Source of the DNA: Kribbella jejuensis
GTDB lineage: Bacteria; Actinomycetota; Actinomycetes; Propionibacteriales; Kribbellaceae
DNA length: 64,000 nt
Direction: 5' to 3'
Assembly: GCF_006715085.1 (NCBI RefSeq)
Contig: NZ_VFMM01000001.1
Span: 3,472,001-3,536,000 of the forward strand
The translations under genes were made by a program, and so were the position numbers. Under the pieces are notes generated by a model that worked only from the letters and a program-made list of their open reading frames with translations, made no database searches and had not been told where the DNA came from. Numbering within the stretch: the first letter of the stretch is position 1; every line of letters starts with the position of its first letter. Below are positions 42,435-50,835 of this stretch, piece after piece.

Positions 42435-43643
42435 TCAGCAGGTGGCGAAGGAGCCTGCGCTGATCCATGCCTTGGCGACGTACATGCCGGGGTTGACGCG
42501 GAGCCAGATGTTGCTTGTGCCTTGGGAGCCGGTGACGGATTCGCCTGTGGTTTGGCATTCGACGGGGACCTGGGCCGACTTGCCTGCCATGCCGACGACC
42601 GCGCCCGCGGAGTTGGGTGCGTTGCGGACGTTCAAGTAGCCGGACGAGATCGACACAGTGCCGCGACCGCCATCACCTGTCCAAAGGTAGGTGACGTCCA
42701 CCCAGCTGTTGTCGGCCAGCTGCAACGCATCCCAGAAGACACCGTCGGCAAGATCGATCCCAGCAGGATTGGCGACAGCACGGCCGAACTGGTCCTTTCC
42801 CCCGTTGTAGCCGTTCTGGTACGCCGCCTGCGCTTCCGGCTTGCCCTGCGGGAGGTCCTGCCACATCTCCCGGGTCGAGCTCGGGTTCCAGTAGTCGTCC
42901 TTCGTGTTCCACGGACCGACGTCCCACACCGGCTCGAACGCGCACCGCGTCGCGGTGCAGACCTTCACCGAGTACGTACCGGATCCGTTGCTCGACAGCC
43001 CGCGCCGCGACGGCAGCGCGACGAAGTGGTCGCGGCTGGCGATCACGTGCCCGTTGGCCGTCGTACCGCCGACGAGTCCCTCGCGGGTCGCGAAAACATG
43101 CGACTTGAGCGGCGCCGCCTGGAGTGACATCCGCGACGCGGCCGCCTTGTCGGTGGGCGCCACGGTGACACCACCGACCCACGGCTTCGCACCGGTTGGC
43201 GGAGCGAGCACGATGATCCGGACCTGTACGTGATCGCTGGCGCCGGCCAACGCGGTCGGCGTACCGGACCTGACCGACGTCCACTCGGACCACCGGTCGT
43301 TCAACCATGCCCGTACGTCGACCTCGGCCGACGTACCGTCCGGCGTACCGGTCGTGTAGCCGACGACCACGGCCGACGTCGGCGTACCGAACCGGACCGG
43401 GACGAGCTCGGCCAGCCCCGAGCGCTGCCTGATCGCGGCCGCACCGATCGCGGCCGCGGCGTCGCCGAGGACGATCCGGCTGCCGTCGAGCTTCACGTTG
43501 CTCGAGGCACCTGGTTGGACGGCAACGGCGACCGGTGTGATCGAGGCAGCGGTGCTGGTCGGGGCGAGCGTAAAGGTCGCGGCAAGGATGGCCGCGGCAG
43601 CCGCGAGACCGGCTGCGGACGTACTTCTCCGAGTGATACGCAT
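42435..43643 (-). CDS. Secreted protein with C-terminal SH3-like domain
   Basis: 402 residues. Signal peptide MRITRRSTSAAGLAAAAAILAATFTLAPTSTAA. The middle part contains a beta-rich module (SAVVVGYTTGTPDGTSAEVDVRAWLNDRWSEWTSV) like the N-terminal region of secreted amidases, then a central domain with paired Cys (VCTATRCAFEPVWDVGPWNTKDDYWNP) and a bacterial SH3 segment (GYLNVRNAPNSAGAVVGMAGKSAQV ... WLRV). Probably wall-associated; no catalytic residues are evident. GGAGG 9 bp before the ATG. Lies between the two sigma modules, antiparallel to both. Confidence 0.75.
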   Translation of the reverse strand: MRITRRSTSAAGLAAAAAILAATFTLAPTSTAASITPVAVAVQPGASSNVKLDGSRIVLGDAAAAIGAAAIRQRSGLAELVPVRFGTPTSAVVVGYTTGTPDGTSAEVDVRAWLNDRWSEWTSVRSGTPTALAGASDHVQVRIIVLAPPTGAKPWVGGVTVAPTDKAAASRMSLQAAPLKSHVFATREGLVGGTTANGHVIASRDHFVALPSRRGLSSNGSGTYSVKVCTATRCAFEPVWDVGPWNTKDDYWNPSSTREMWQDLPQGKPEAQAAYQNGYNGGKDQFGRAVANPAGIDLADGVFWDALQLADNSWVDVTYLWTGDGGRGTVSISSGYLNVRNAPNSAGAVVGMAGKSAQVPVECQTTGESVTGSQGTSNIWLRVNPGMYVAKAWISAGSFATC

Positions 43644-43816
43644 GGGCGGAAACCTCCGGGGCGGTGAAGGTGTGTGCACCCAATGTGACTGATGAACAAC
43701 ACTCCTGGCTAGCCCGTCAATAAATTTCTTCGAAGGAGTTGGTGACAGAACAGAACCCGATCGGTCGCTCACCGGGTTTGGACCGGTGTGACAGAGGTTG
43801 AGGCTGAGGAGAATCG

Positions 43817-44332
43817 ATGACCCGGTCCGCGGACGCCGACTTCGAGCGCTTCGTCCAAGCGCAGTCGACCCCCTTGCTCCGTTTCGCGGAGATGCTGTGC
43901 GGTGATCGGCATGCTGCCGAGGACCTGGTGCAGCAAGCGTTGATGCGGTCCTACCCGAAATGGCACCGGCTGGACGGCGACCCGTTGCGGTACGTCCGGC
44001 GGGTGCTGGTCAACCGATTCCTCACCCAGACCCGCCGGCGCTGGAACAACGAAGTACCCAGCGACCCGGTGCTCAACGATTGGGACCAGCGAGCGGTGGC
44101 GGACTTCGCCGCGGAGGTGCAGACCAGAGAGGCCGTGCTCTCGGCCTTGAACAGTCTGACCGTCCGGGAGAGAGCCGTGGTCGCGCTGCGCTACTCGCAG
44201 GATCTCTCCGAGGCCGAGACCGCCGAACTGCTCGGCATGGCACCCGGGACCGTCAAGAGTACGGCTTCCCGCGGGTTGGCGAAGTTGCGTCTGGCACCCG
44301 ACCTGATCGACAGCGGAGTTGGAGGAAACTGA
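43817..44332 (+). CDS. SigE-family RNA polymerase sigma factor (module 2)
   Basis: 171 residues, homologous to the sigma factor at 40517: FVQAQSTPLLRFAEMLCGDRHAAEDLVQQALMRSYPKWHRL (region 2) and LTVRERAVVALRYSQDLSEAETAELLGMAPGTVKSTASRGLAKLR (region 4). GAGGAG 4-6 bp before the ATG. Stop and next start share one base (TGATG), so it is coupled to the membrane protein downstream. Divergent from the SH3 protein gene, sharing a 173-bp promoter region. Confidence 0.92.
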   Translation: MTRSADADFERFVQAQSTPLLRFAEMLCGDRHAAEDLVQQALMRSYPKWHRLDGDPLRYVRRVLVNRFLTQTRRRWNNEVPSDPVLNDWDQRAVADFAAEVQTREAVLSALNSLTVRERAVVALRYSQDLSEAETAELLGMAPGTVKSTASRGLAKLRLAPDLIDSGVGGN

Positions 44333-45384
44333 TGAGTGACGAGCAGCGCGTACGAGACGCTCTCGCGTACGACATGGAGCCGTGGCAGCCGGACGCCGGT
44401 GACCTGATGCGCCGCGGCAAGCGGCTGACCTGGCTGCGCCGGGGTCTGGCCGCGGCCGGTGTGACCGCTCTGGCCGGGACCGTTGCGACGGTGTCCGCCG
44501 CGGTCGGCGGACCGGCGCCGGTGAAGAACCTGCTGGCCGGCGGCGGCAAGCCGCCCGTACCGGCGGTGATCCCGACCGGAACCCCGAACCTGCCGTCGGC
44601 CGACCCGACCTGCCTCCCGCAGAAGCCGGAGAAGCCGCAGCTGCCGAAGGTGACCGTGTCGGTCAACAAGACGATCGACCCGAACAACCCACCGTCGGTG
44701 AAGCCGACCCTGCCCACGAAGGCCACGGCCAAGCCGACCCTGCCCACCCTGCCGACGCTCCCGTCGGGCAAGCCGTCGCTGCCGGGCAAGCCGACGCTGC
44801 CGACGGCCAAGCCCAGCTTCCCGACCGCGAAGCCCAGCTTCCCGACCGCGAAGCCGAGCTTCCCCACGACCAAGCCGTCGCTGCCGACGATCCCCACCAC
44901 GAAGCCGACACTGCCCTCGGGCAAGCCGACGCTGCCGGCCAAGCCGACCCTCCCGACGACCAAGCCGACGCTGCCTTCCGGTAAGCCCTCGCTGCCGACC
45001 AAGCCCGCAGTGCCGACGCTCCCGTCGGGCAAGCCGTCGCTCCCGGTCAAGCCGACCCTGCCGTCGGCCAAGCCCAGCCTGCCGACCCTGCCGGACTGCG
45101 TGAACGGCGTACCGGCTGTACCAACCGGGAAGCCGACGCTGCCGACCGTCCCCGGCAAGCCGACCGGCGAGCCGTCCGTACCGACCCCGGCCGTGCCGAC
45201 GGTCACCGTGTCCGGTCGTGTCAAGGTAAAGGTCGACCCGGGCAAGGTGACGATCCCGACCGCCAAGCCGACGCTGCCGTCGACGAAGCCGACGCTGCCG
45301 AGCAAGCCGACCTTCCCGACGCCGACCGGAAAGCCCAGCTTCCCGACGTCGTTCCCTACCGGCCACCCCTCCTCCAACCGGTAG
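44332..45384 (+). CDS. One-TM protein with long KP(T/S)(L/F)PT repeat exterior (module 2)
   Basis: 350 residues. A 40-residue cytoplasmic part (MSDEQRVRDALAYDMEPWQPDAGDLMRRGKR), a membrane segment (GLAAAGVTALAGTVATVSAAV), and then about 270 residues dominated by repeats such as KPTLPT, KPSFPTA and SGKPSLP with few other residue types and two well separated Cys (PTCLP, PDCVN). The chain should be an extended, basic polyproline-like rod able to cross the wall. The cytoplasmic N-terminus resembles that of the module 1 partner. No ZAS motif. Probably regulates or senses for the sigma factor; inference. Confidence 0.7.
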   Translation: MSDEQRVRDALAYDMEPWQPDAGDLMRRGKRLTWLRRGLAAAGVTALAGTVATVSAAVGGPAPVKNLLAGGGKPPVPAVIPTGTPNLPSADPTCLPQKPEKPQLPKVTVSVNKTIDPNNPPSVKPTLPTKATAKPTLPTLPTLPSGKPSLPGKPTLPTAKPSFPTAKPSFPTAKPSFPTTKPSLPTIPTTKPTLPSGKPTLPAKPTLPTTKPTLPSGKPSLPTKPAVPTLPSGKPSLPVKPTLPSAKPSLPTLPDCVNGVPAVPTGKPTLPTVPGKPTGEPSVPTPAVPTVTVSGRVKVKVDPGKVTIPTAKPTLPSTKPTLPSKPTFPTPTGKPSFPTSFPTGHPSSNR

Positions 45385-45396
45385 GCCTCCCAGCCG

Positions 45397-45433
45397 CCGG
45401 CGAGTAGGCCTACCCTGCAGGCCTACTCGCCGG
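45397..45433. terminator. Bidirectional terminator
   Basis: Perfect 14-bp arms CCGGCGAGTAGGCC (45397-45410) and GGCCTACTCGCCGG (45420-45433), loop 9 nt, between two convergent genes. The stop codon of the DinB gene lies inside the right arm. Confidence 0.85.
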
Positions 45434-45926
45434 TGGCTCCATCCGCGAGTTCGCGAGCTATGTCGAGGTGGCCCGCGTGGCGCGCGTATTCCTGGAGTAC
45501 GTGGAACAGGATCCAGTTCAGCGTCGGCCGGTCGTCGGTCCCGAAACGGCCACCGGCCGACGCACTCTCCGCCGGGTCCCGCCCACTCACCACCTTGCGC
45601 GTGAACTCACCGCCCGCGCGCAGCTGACCGAGCAGACCCTCGAGCGTGTCGTCCGGCGCAAGCGTCCACCGGCCGTCCGGATCGTCGGCGGAGTCGCCCC
45701 ACGGATGCTCGACCTGTTCGGCGAGGAAACCCCAGCGGATCCATCGCCGCTCCATGAACACCAGGTGTTTCAGCAGCTCCAGCGGCGTCCAGCCCGACGG
45801 CAGCCTGCTGCTGCGCAGGTCGGCGTCGTTGAGCCCGGTCAGCTTGTCCTCGACGATGCTCCGGAAGCGTTCGAGGTTCTGCAGATGCGATTCGATCGTG
45901 TCGGCGAGATCCCGGGGCGGCTTCAT
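45423..45926 (-). CDS. DinB/DUF664 family protein
   Basis: 167 residues of the four-helix DinB fold: LADTIESHLQNLERFRSIVEDKLTGLNDADLRSSRLPSGWTPLELLKHLVFMERRWIRWGFLAEQVEHPWGD, NWILFHVLQEYARHAGHLDIARELADG. His residues in KHL, FHVLQE and HAGH form the likely metal site. Actinobacterial members include mycothiol-dependent S-transferases. Co-translated with the XRE regulator (4-bp overlap), which probably controls it. Confidence 0.87.
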   Translation of the reverse strand: MKPPRDLADTIESHLQNLERFRSIVEDKLTGLNDADLRSSRLPSGWTPLELLKHLVFMERRWIRWGFLAEQVEHPWGDSADDPDGRWTLAPDDTLEGLLGQLRAGGEFTRKVVSGRDPAESASAGGRFGTDDRPTLNWILFHVLQEYARHAGHLDIARELADGATGE

Positions 45927-46717
45927 CCGAGGCTCCTCAAGTAGTCGGCGGTCGCTTCGTCGGCGGGGTAGAACGACTCGATCATCAGCTCCGACACGGT
46001 CACGTCGAGCGGTGTCCCGAACGTGGCGATCGTGGTCAGCAACGACAGCTCCCGCCCGTCGTGGGTGAGATTGAACGGTATGACGACCTCCGTCGGCCCG
46101 GGCGCGGCCGGCTTGTCGTGGACGGCGTACGAGCGGAGCTCGTCGTACAGGTCCTGGAGTTCGGGATCGGCCGTACTGGTGACCTGGCGTTGCAGGCCGG
46201 CCAGCGCCGCGGCGCGGACCTCGGCGATGTTGCCGATCCGCCGGGCCAGGCCGTCCGGGTGCAGGGTCAGCCGGAGTGCGTTGATAGGTGCCTGTAGCAA
46301 CTTCTCGTCCACACCCTCGGAGAACAAGGCGATCCCGGCGTTCGCCTCGACGATGTTCCACCAGCGGTCGACGACGAGCGCCGGGTACGGTTCGTGGGCC
46401 TTCAGCAACCGGCGTAGCGTCGTACGGATCGCGAGCATCGCCGGCGAGTGCAGCGACGCCTCGCTGTAAATCGGCGCGTATCCACCCGCGAGCAGCAGCT
46501 GGTTCCGGTCCCGGAGCGGTACGTCGAGGTGCTCGGCCAGCCGCAGCACCATTTCCCGGCTGGGCTTGGACCGCCCGGTCTCCACGAAGCTCACGTGCCG
46601 GGTGGACACCTCGACGCGGTTCGCCAGCTCGAGCTGGCTGAGCCGCCGGCGCTCGCGCCAGCCGCGTAGAAGCTCACCCACCGGGCGCTGGAAGGTCTCC
46701 TCGATCGTCGCTGCCAT
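45923..46717 (-). CDS. XRE-family regulator with MmyB-like ligand domain
   Basis: 264 residues. HTH LRGWRERRRLSQLELANRVEVSTRHVSFVETGRSKPSREMVLRLAEHLDVPLRDRNQLLLAGGYAP, followed by the MmyB-like PAS domain (YPALVVDRWWNIVEANAGIALF ... LTLHPDGLARRIGNIAEVRAAALAGLQRQ). Such regulators may bind a fatty acid or other hydrophobic ligand. First gene of a two-gene operon with the DinB protein and divergent from the SnoaL-like gene. Weak ribosome site before the ATG at 46717. Confidence 0.9.
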   Translation of the reverse strand: MAATIEETFQRPVGELLRGWRERRRLSQLELANRVEVSTRHVSFVETGRSKPSREMVLRLAEHLDVPLRDRNQLLLAGGYAPIYSEASLHSPAMLAIRTTLRRLLKAHEPYPALVVDRWWNIVEANAGIALFSEGVDEKLLQAPINALRLTLHPDGLARRIGNIAEVRAAALAGLQRQVTSTADPELQDLYDELRSYAVHDKPAAPGPTEVVIPFNLTHDGRELSLLTTIATFGTPLDVTVSELMIESFYPADEATADYLRSLG

Positions 46718-46838
46718 ATGCCGACGGTATCGGGTCGCGTAGACAAGGCCATTACCTCTGACGTCATCGACGGTACGCCGGGTGCGCGGCAAGGTTCTGG
46801 TCATCGCAACCGACTCGCTCCAACCAGGAGGAAACACC

Positions 46839-47201
46839 ATGAACGCCAACGCTCTCGCCGACCAGTACTTCGCGATGTGGAACGCCGCCGACGCCGACCG
46901 CCGCGCCGAGCTGATCGAGGGGTCCTGGACCGCGGACGGGACCTTCCAGGACCCGAGCTTCGAGACCACCGGCCACGACGAGCTGAACAAGCTGGTCGGC
47001 GCCGCGCAGCAGATGTTCCCGGGGCTGTCGTTCGTCCGGATCGGCGACATCGACGAGCACCACAACTACCTCCGCTGGACGTGGCACCTGCAGGCCGAGG
47101 GCCAGGAGCCGGTGGCCGGCGGTACCGACATCGTCGTACTGGATGCCGACGGCAAGATCCAGAAGCTGATCGGCTTCCACGACTTCGCACCGGCACACTG
47201 A
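46839..47201 (+). CDS. SnoaL-like/NTF2-fold protein
   Basis: 120 residues: LADQYFAMWNAADADRRAELIEGSWTADGTFQDPSFETTGHDELNKLVGAAQQMFPGLSF ... LRWTWHLQAEGQ, VVLDADGKIQKLIGFHDF. Nuclear transport factor 2 fold, typical of small isomerases, hydrolases or ligand carriers. AGGAGG 7 bp before the ATG. Divergent from the MmyB-like XRE regulator, so likely its target. Substrate unknown. Confidence 0.85.
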   Translation: MNANALADQYFAMWNAADADRRAELIEGSWTADGTFQDPSFETTGHDELNKLVGAAQQMFPGLSFVRIGDIDEHHNYLRWTWHLQAEGQEPVAGGTDIVVLDADGKIQKLIGFHDFAPAH

Positions 47202-47255
47202 GGACCGCTGGTAATTGGGTCGCGCGGTGTCGGCAGCGCGCGCAGGATGGGGCGC

Positions 47256-48002
47256 ATGCTCACTGCCGAAGAGCTGGATGTCTTCGAGCGGGACGGGATC
47301 GTGAAGATCCCGTCCGCGTTCTCCGCCGACGAGGCCGCCGGGATGCGTGAGGTGCTGTGGCGCGAGCTGTCCGAGCGGCACGGGATGGATCGTGACGACC
47401 CGACGACGTGGACGGTGTTGCGGCCGACCGGGCTGAAGACCACCAAGTTCGACCGGCGGGCGCAAGCGATCCTCGGACCGCGGGTGCGTTCGGCGCTGGA
47501 CGGGCTGCTGGGCGACTGGCTCGAGCCGAAGCATCAAGGGCAGGTGCTCGTCACCATGCCGGAAGGTGTGCCGTGGGCGGTGCCGCATCGGCAATGGCAC
47601 ACCGACGTGGGCTTCGAGGAACAGCCGGTCGGCGCGGTGAAGATCTGGGCGTTCTACGACTCGGTCCGTCCGGGCGGCGGTGGTACGCCGCAGGTCGCGG
47701 GCTCGCATCGGGTCTTCGAGCGGTTCCTGACGACGACCGAGGAACGGGACTTCAAGGAGGTCCGCGATCAGTTGCTGCGGTCCGACCCGTGGTTCCGCAA
47801 CCTGACCTCGGCTCCATCGGAACGGACGGTCGACCCGATGGAGCCGGCCGAGGTGCACGGGCTGCCGGTTCGGGTCGTCGAGCTCACCGGTGAGCCGGGC
47901 GACGTGTACCTGACGCATCCGTGGATCCTGCACTCGATCGCACCGAACGCGGCCGACGTACCGCGGATGATGCGCAGCCGGTTCATCTGGAAAGCGCGCT
48001 GA
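47256..48002 (+). CDS. Phytanoyl-CoA dioxygenase (PhyH) family protein
   Basis: 248 residues. Fe(II)/2-oxoglutarate-dependent dioxygenase fold with metal motif HTD in RQWHTDVGFEEQP, distal His in HPWILHSIAPN, and 2-oxoglutarate-binding Arg nearby (PRMMRSRFIW). N-terminal FERDGIVKIPSAFSADEAAGMREVLW is typical. Hydroxylates an unknown small molecule. ATG 47256 with AGGATGGGG upstream; ATG 47247 possible. Its 3' end overlaps the convergent kinase gene by 20 bp. Confidence 0.87.
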   Translation: MLTAEELDVFERDGIVKIPSAFSADEAAGMREVLWRELSERHGMDRDDPTTWTVLRPTGLKTTKFDRRAQAILGPRVRSALDGLLGDWLEPKHQGQVLVTMPEGVPWAVPHRQWHTDVGFEEQPVGAVKIWAFYDSVRPGGGGTPQVAGSHRVFERFLTTTEERDFKEVRDQLLRSDPWFRNLTSAPSERTVDPMEPAEVHGLPVRVVELTGEPGDVYLTHPWILHSIAPNAADVPRMMRSRFIWKAR

Positions 48003-48840
48003 TCAGCCGCGCACAACGGACCGGGTCCTCGGTCAGCCCGACGCCCAGCCCGTACAGCCAGTAGTCCACCGTCCGCCAGATCACCCAGTCGCGGGCCCGG
48101 TCCCGATCCAGTCCGGCTTCGCGGACCGCGAGATCGAAGTACCGGACGATGTCGTCCATCCTGTCGAGATCCCACCACAGGACCCGGCCGAGGTCGTACT
48201 CGATGTCGCCGCGGAACAGCACCGGGTCGACCATCAGCCACGCCTCACGTTGACCCGCAAGCACTTGGCCCGCGTGGAAGTCGCCGTTCACCGCCAGCGT
48301 CGAGGTGGTTTCGGTCGGCGCGATGGCGAGCGCCTCGCGCAGGATCGCGACGTCGAACGGACGGCCGAGCCGCTCCCACTGCGGTTCCAGTTCGGCGGTC
48401 CGGGTCGTCACGATGTCGGCGGTCGAGCGGGCGTCGTCCGGCGCGGGTACGGCGAGCCGGCGCATCAACTGCCCGAGTACGGCGACCGCTTCGTCGATCG
48501 GGCGGCTCGTCAACGGCGTGGACAGCCGCTCCAGCAGCATCGCGCCGACTTCGACGTCGGCGTCGTACAGATAGGCCATGCCTCGACCGGCCCACCAGCG
48601 GAGTGCCCAGACCTGATCGGAGACCTCGGCGCCCGGCGGTGACATCCGCAGGACGAACTCCTCGCCGGCCCGCGCGACCGGTACGACCACTGCGTTAGAG
48701 CCGTGCGAGACCGCTCCCACTACGCTGAGACTCCACCGCTCGCACTGCCGCTCGACCGCTGCCGGCAGATCCTGCAGCCACTCGGCGCCTTCGGTCCACC
48801 ACCGCGGCATCCGCAGGAACGACTCCGGCAAGTTGATCAC
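47983..48840 (-). CDS. Aminoglycoside/hydroxyurea phosphotransferase-like (APH(6)-type) protein
   Basis: 285 residues similar to streptomycin 6-kinases: RWSLSVVGAVSHGSNAVVVPVARAGEEFVLRMSPPG (nucleotide region), NGDFHAGQVLAGQREAWLMVDPVLFRGDIEYDLGRVLWWD (catalytic and metal loops). The catalytic loop is NGDFH instead of HGD-type: Asp187 and His189 are kept, but the first His is Asn185 and the usual Asn is Gln192. Metal Asp205 is kept. Probably a cytoplasmic small-molecule kinase; resistance activity cannot be assumed. GTG start at 48840. Confidence 0.8.
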   Translation of the reverse strand: MINLPESFLRMPRWWTEGAEWLQDLPAAVERQCERWSLSVVGAVSHGSNAVVVPVARAGEEFVLRMSPPGAEVSDQVWALRWWAGRGMAYLYDADVEVGAMLLERLSTPLTSRPIDEAVAVLGQLMRRLAVPAPDDARSTADIVTTRTAELEPQWERLGRPFDVAILREALAIAPTETTSTLAVNGDFHAGQVLAGQREAWLMVDPVLFRGDIEYDLGRVLWWDLDRMDDIVRYFDLAVREAGLDRDRARDWVIWRTVDYWLYGLGVGLTEDPVRCARLISALSR

Positions 48841-48893
48841 CGCGCCAACCTAACGGGGCCTACGTGCTGCCTTCATCCGATTTGTCGCGTACG

Positions 48894-49706
48894 TCATTCC
48901 GTCCGGGTGATGTGTGAGGTTCGGAGTTGGTCGGTCGTCACGGTGATGTCGGAGACCTGGCCGGCCAGTTGCGGGTGGCTGTCCTCGAGCTTTGCGCCGG
49001 CCTCGGCCAGTGGTGCCAGCAGGGCCGCCGAGTCGCTGTCGCCGAGGGCTTCCAGGAGCCGGTCGGCGGACTCCTGTGTGCCTGGTTCGAGGTCTTCCAG
49101 GGCGGTGATCTGCGCCGCGAGTCGCCGCAGATCAGCTGCGTTGTCCCGGGCCCACCGGGTGACGGCACGGTCGCCCGCTCGCCGGTCGCGGGCAGCCTGG
49201 ACGCGTTGCTCGCCGGTCATCCCGTCGGGGCCGGTGGTGTGCGGGTTCAGTCGCAGATAACGGCGCTCGGCAGCCTGGCGACTCGCCACGCCAAGCGCAG
49301 GAGCGATCGCGGCCCAGCTCACCCCGCGCTCGCGCGCAGCCCCGATCAGCAGCGGTTCCCAGGCCGCCAACTGCTCCTGCAACACCCGCAACTCCGCCAA
49401 CGCCCTGAGCGCATCCGCGGATGAAAGCCCATCCCCCGACCCACCCGCATCCCCCGACCCGACCGCATCCCTCGACCCGACCGCATCCCTCGACCCGACC
49501 GCATGCCCCGAACGGGACGCATGGCCCGAGCTGGACGCATCCCCCGAGCCGAGCGCATCCGGCCGTTCTTCGCCGGCCTGGTTGCCGCCCGCGAGTTGCC
49601 GGACGGCCTGCTCCACGGCCGCGAACGCGGCCCGCACGGCCGTCTGTGCCTCGTCGCGTGGCTCCCCGTCGTGCGACTCGGGGCTTGTTCCTTCGTCGGG
49701 TGCCAT
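48894..49706 (-). CDS. RheA-like Hsp18 transcriptional regulator
   Basis: 270 residues. A helical core ([53 protein letters not shown], 107-159) holds a helix-turn-helix; a coiled C-terminal half follows. Divergent from an hsp20 gene with the RheA operator sequence between them, exactly as for the Streptomyces heat-shock repressor RheA. Residues about 50-95 are a Gly/Ser/Asp/His repeat encoded by 18-bp tandem repeats, an insertion that may be variable. ATG 49706 with GGGAGGTG. Confidence 0.75.
   Translation of the reverse strand: MAPDEGTSPESHDGEPRDEAQTAVRAAFAAVEQAVRQLAGGNQAGEERPDALGSGDASSSGHASRSGHAVGSRDAVGSRDAVGSGDAGGSGDGLSSADALRALAELRVLQEQLAAWEPLLIGAARERGVSWAAIAPALGVASRQAAERRYLRLNPHTTGPDGMTGEQRVQAARDRRAGDRAVTRWARDNAADLRRLAAQITALEDLEPGTQESADRLLEALGDSDSAALLAPLAEAGAKLEDSHPQLAGQVSDITVTTDQLRTSHITRTE
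49429..49560. repeat. 18-bp tandem repeats inside the RheA-like gene
   Basis: About seven units of a CCGACCGCATCCCTCGAC-like 18-mer, two of them identical, encode six-residue repeats such as GSRDAV on the minus strand. Copy number could vary by slippage without shifting the frame. Confidence 0.75.
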
Positions 49707-49760
49707 CCGTCACCTCCCTGGGTTGTCGAGCGAAAGTCATCAATTCGACGACGATATCTC

Positions 49761-49789
49761 TTGTCATCGTCTCGATGACATGCTATATC
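49761..49789 (+). promoter_or_regulatory. Heat-shock promoter with RheA-type operator
   Basis: TGTCATC-GTCTC-GATGACA at 49762-49780 is a perfect palindrome identical in form to the RheA operator (TGTCATC, 5 bases, GATGACA). It overlaps a sigma-70-like promoter for hsp20: TTGTCA at 49761 and TATATC at 49784, with a 17-bp spacer. Repressor bound here would block hsp20 transcription and probably that of its own divergent gene. Confidence 0.85.
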
Positions 49790-49845
49790 GGAAGTGCGTG
49801 TTGACACCACCCGCAGAGACGAGGAAGCGAGGAGGTGCAGGGAAG

Positions 49846-50289
49846 ATGTTGATACGCACAGACCCGTTCCGCGACTTCGATCGCCTGGCGCAGCAGTTCT
49901 TCGGCAGCCAGACGCCCGGCACGTGGTCACGCCCGACCGCGATGCCGATGGACGCGTACCGCGAGGGCGACCAGTACGTGGTCGCGTTCGACCTCCCCGG
50001 GATCTCGCCCGACGCGATCGAGCTCGACGTCGAGCGCAACGTCCTCACCGTGAAGGCCGAACGCAGGCCGGTCGAGCTCTCCGAAGGCGCCGAGATGCAG
50101 GTCTCCGAGCGACCGCTCGGGGCCTTCTCCCGGCAGCTGTTCCTCGGCGACACCCTGGACGCGGACCGCATCGAGGCTTCCTACGAGGCCGGCGTGCTGA
50201 CGCTGCGGATCCCGATCGCCGAGCAGGCCAAGCCGCGCAAGATCGCGATCTCGAACTCCGAGGGCGACCGCAAACAGATCGACGCCTGA
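49846..50289 (+). CDS. Hsp20-family small heat-shock protein (Hsp18)
   Basis: 147 residues. N-terminal [13 protein letters not shown], alpha-crystallin domain (about 33-130) with [42 protein letters not shown] and the closing [21 protein letters not shown]. An ATP-independent holdase chaperone. GGAGG upstream of the ATG. Controlled by the RheA-type operator immediately upstream; a small hypothetical gene and a J-domain gene follow on the same strand. Confidence 0.95.
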   Translation: MLIRTDPFRDFDRLAQQFFGSQTPGTWSRPTAMPMDAYREGDQYVVAFDLPGISPDAIELDVERNVLTVKAERRPVELSEGAEMQVSERPLGAFSRQLFLGDTLDADRIEASYEAGVLTLRIPIAEQAKPRKIAISNSEGDRKQIDA

Positions 50290-50331
50290 CTGTCACACCG
50301 TGTCCGTGAGTTGCCGGAGGGGGTGAGACCG

Positions 50332-50619
50332 GTGCCAACGACCGAACAGCAACGCGCCGAGACCGACATCTTCGTCGATCTCGCGCTCAGCGACGACGAG
50401 CTGGTGCGGGCAGAGTTCGACGCACTGATCGCGGCGTGCTGGGAGTCGCCGTGCGAACCCCCGCTCGGTAAGGCCGGTCCACCGGCCGGAGGCTGGGTGC
50501 GGCCACAGCCGTGGTGGCCGCGCCCACCGCAGCTCCGGCGGATCCGGCGAGGTCCGGTACGACGGCCGGGCGGGCGCGGGCGCGGCCCTCCGCGCCTCTG
50601 CAGCCGGATTCGCATCTGA
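50332..50619 (+). CDS. Hypothetical protein downstream of hsp20
   Basis: 95 residues. The N-terminal half is well formed (TEQQRAETDIFVDLALSDDELVRAEFDALIAACWESPCEPP), the C-terminal half is Pro/Arg/Gly-rich and probably disordered (WVRPQPWWPRPPQLRRIRRGP). GGAGGGG 9 bp before the GTG. Lies 42 bp after hsp20 on the same strand, so it may be heat induced. No family recognised. Confidence 0.55.
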   Translation: MPTTEQQRAETDIFVDLALSDDELVRAEFDALIAACWESPCEPPLGKAGPPAGGWVRPQPWWPRPPQLRRIRRGPVRRPGGRGRGPPRLCSRIRI

Positions 50620-50685
50620 GCCCGACCCAGGAGGAGGTGAGAAGGAGTCCCGACAACCGAGGTAGATCAACCAAGTTCCTGACCC

Positions 50686-50791
50686 GGTGATGCGGCCGCC
50701 CGCCATGGACACACCCCTCGACCCGGCGCCCCCGATTCAGCCGGCTGTCCTTCGTAGGACGACAGCACTCAGAGCGGGCCGCCGCATCACC
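50686..50791 (+). other. Nested inverted repeats, possible structured RNA
   Basis: Outer arms GGTGATGCGGC (50686-50696) and GCCGCATCACC (50781-50791) are perfect over 11 bp; inside lies a hairpin GTCCT-TCGT-AGGAC (50747-50760). The region sits between the hypothetical gene and the J-domain gene. A short open frame (about 47 codons, ending at 50833) crosses it, so coding cannot be excluded. Confidence 0.4.
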
Positions 50792-50835
50792 CCGGTTCAC
50801 CCGATCGACACCGACGCATCCAGGAGAACGTAGCC

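Noticed and set aside
42315..43127. Plus-strand frame of 270 codons opposite the SH3 protein
   Set aside because: Antisense of a gene with signal peptide, ribosome site and SH3 motif; no domain in the plus frame.
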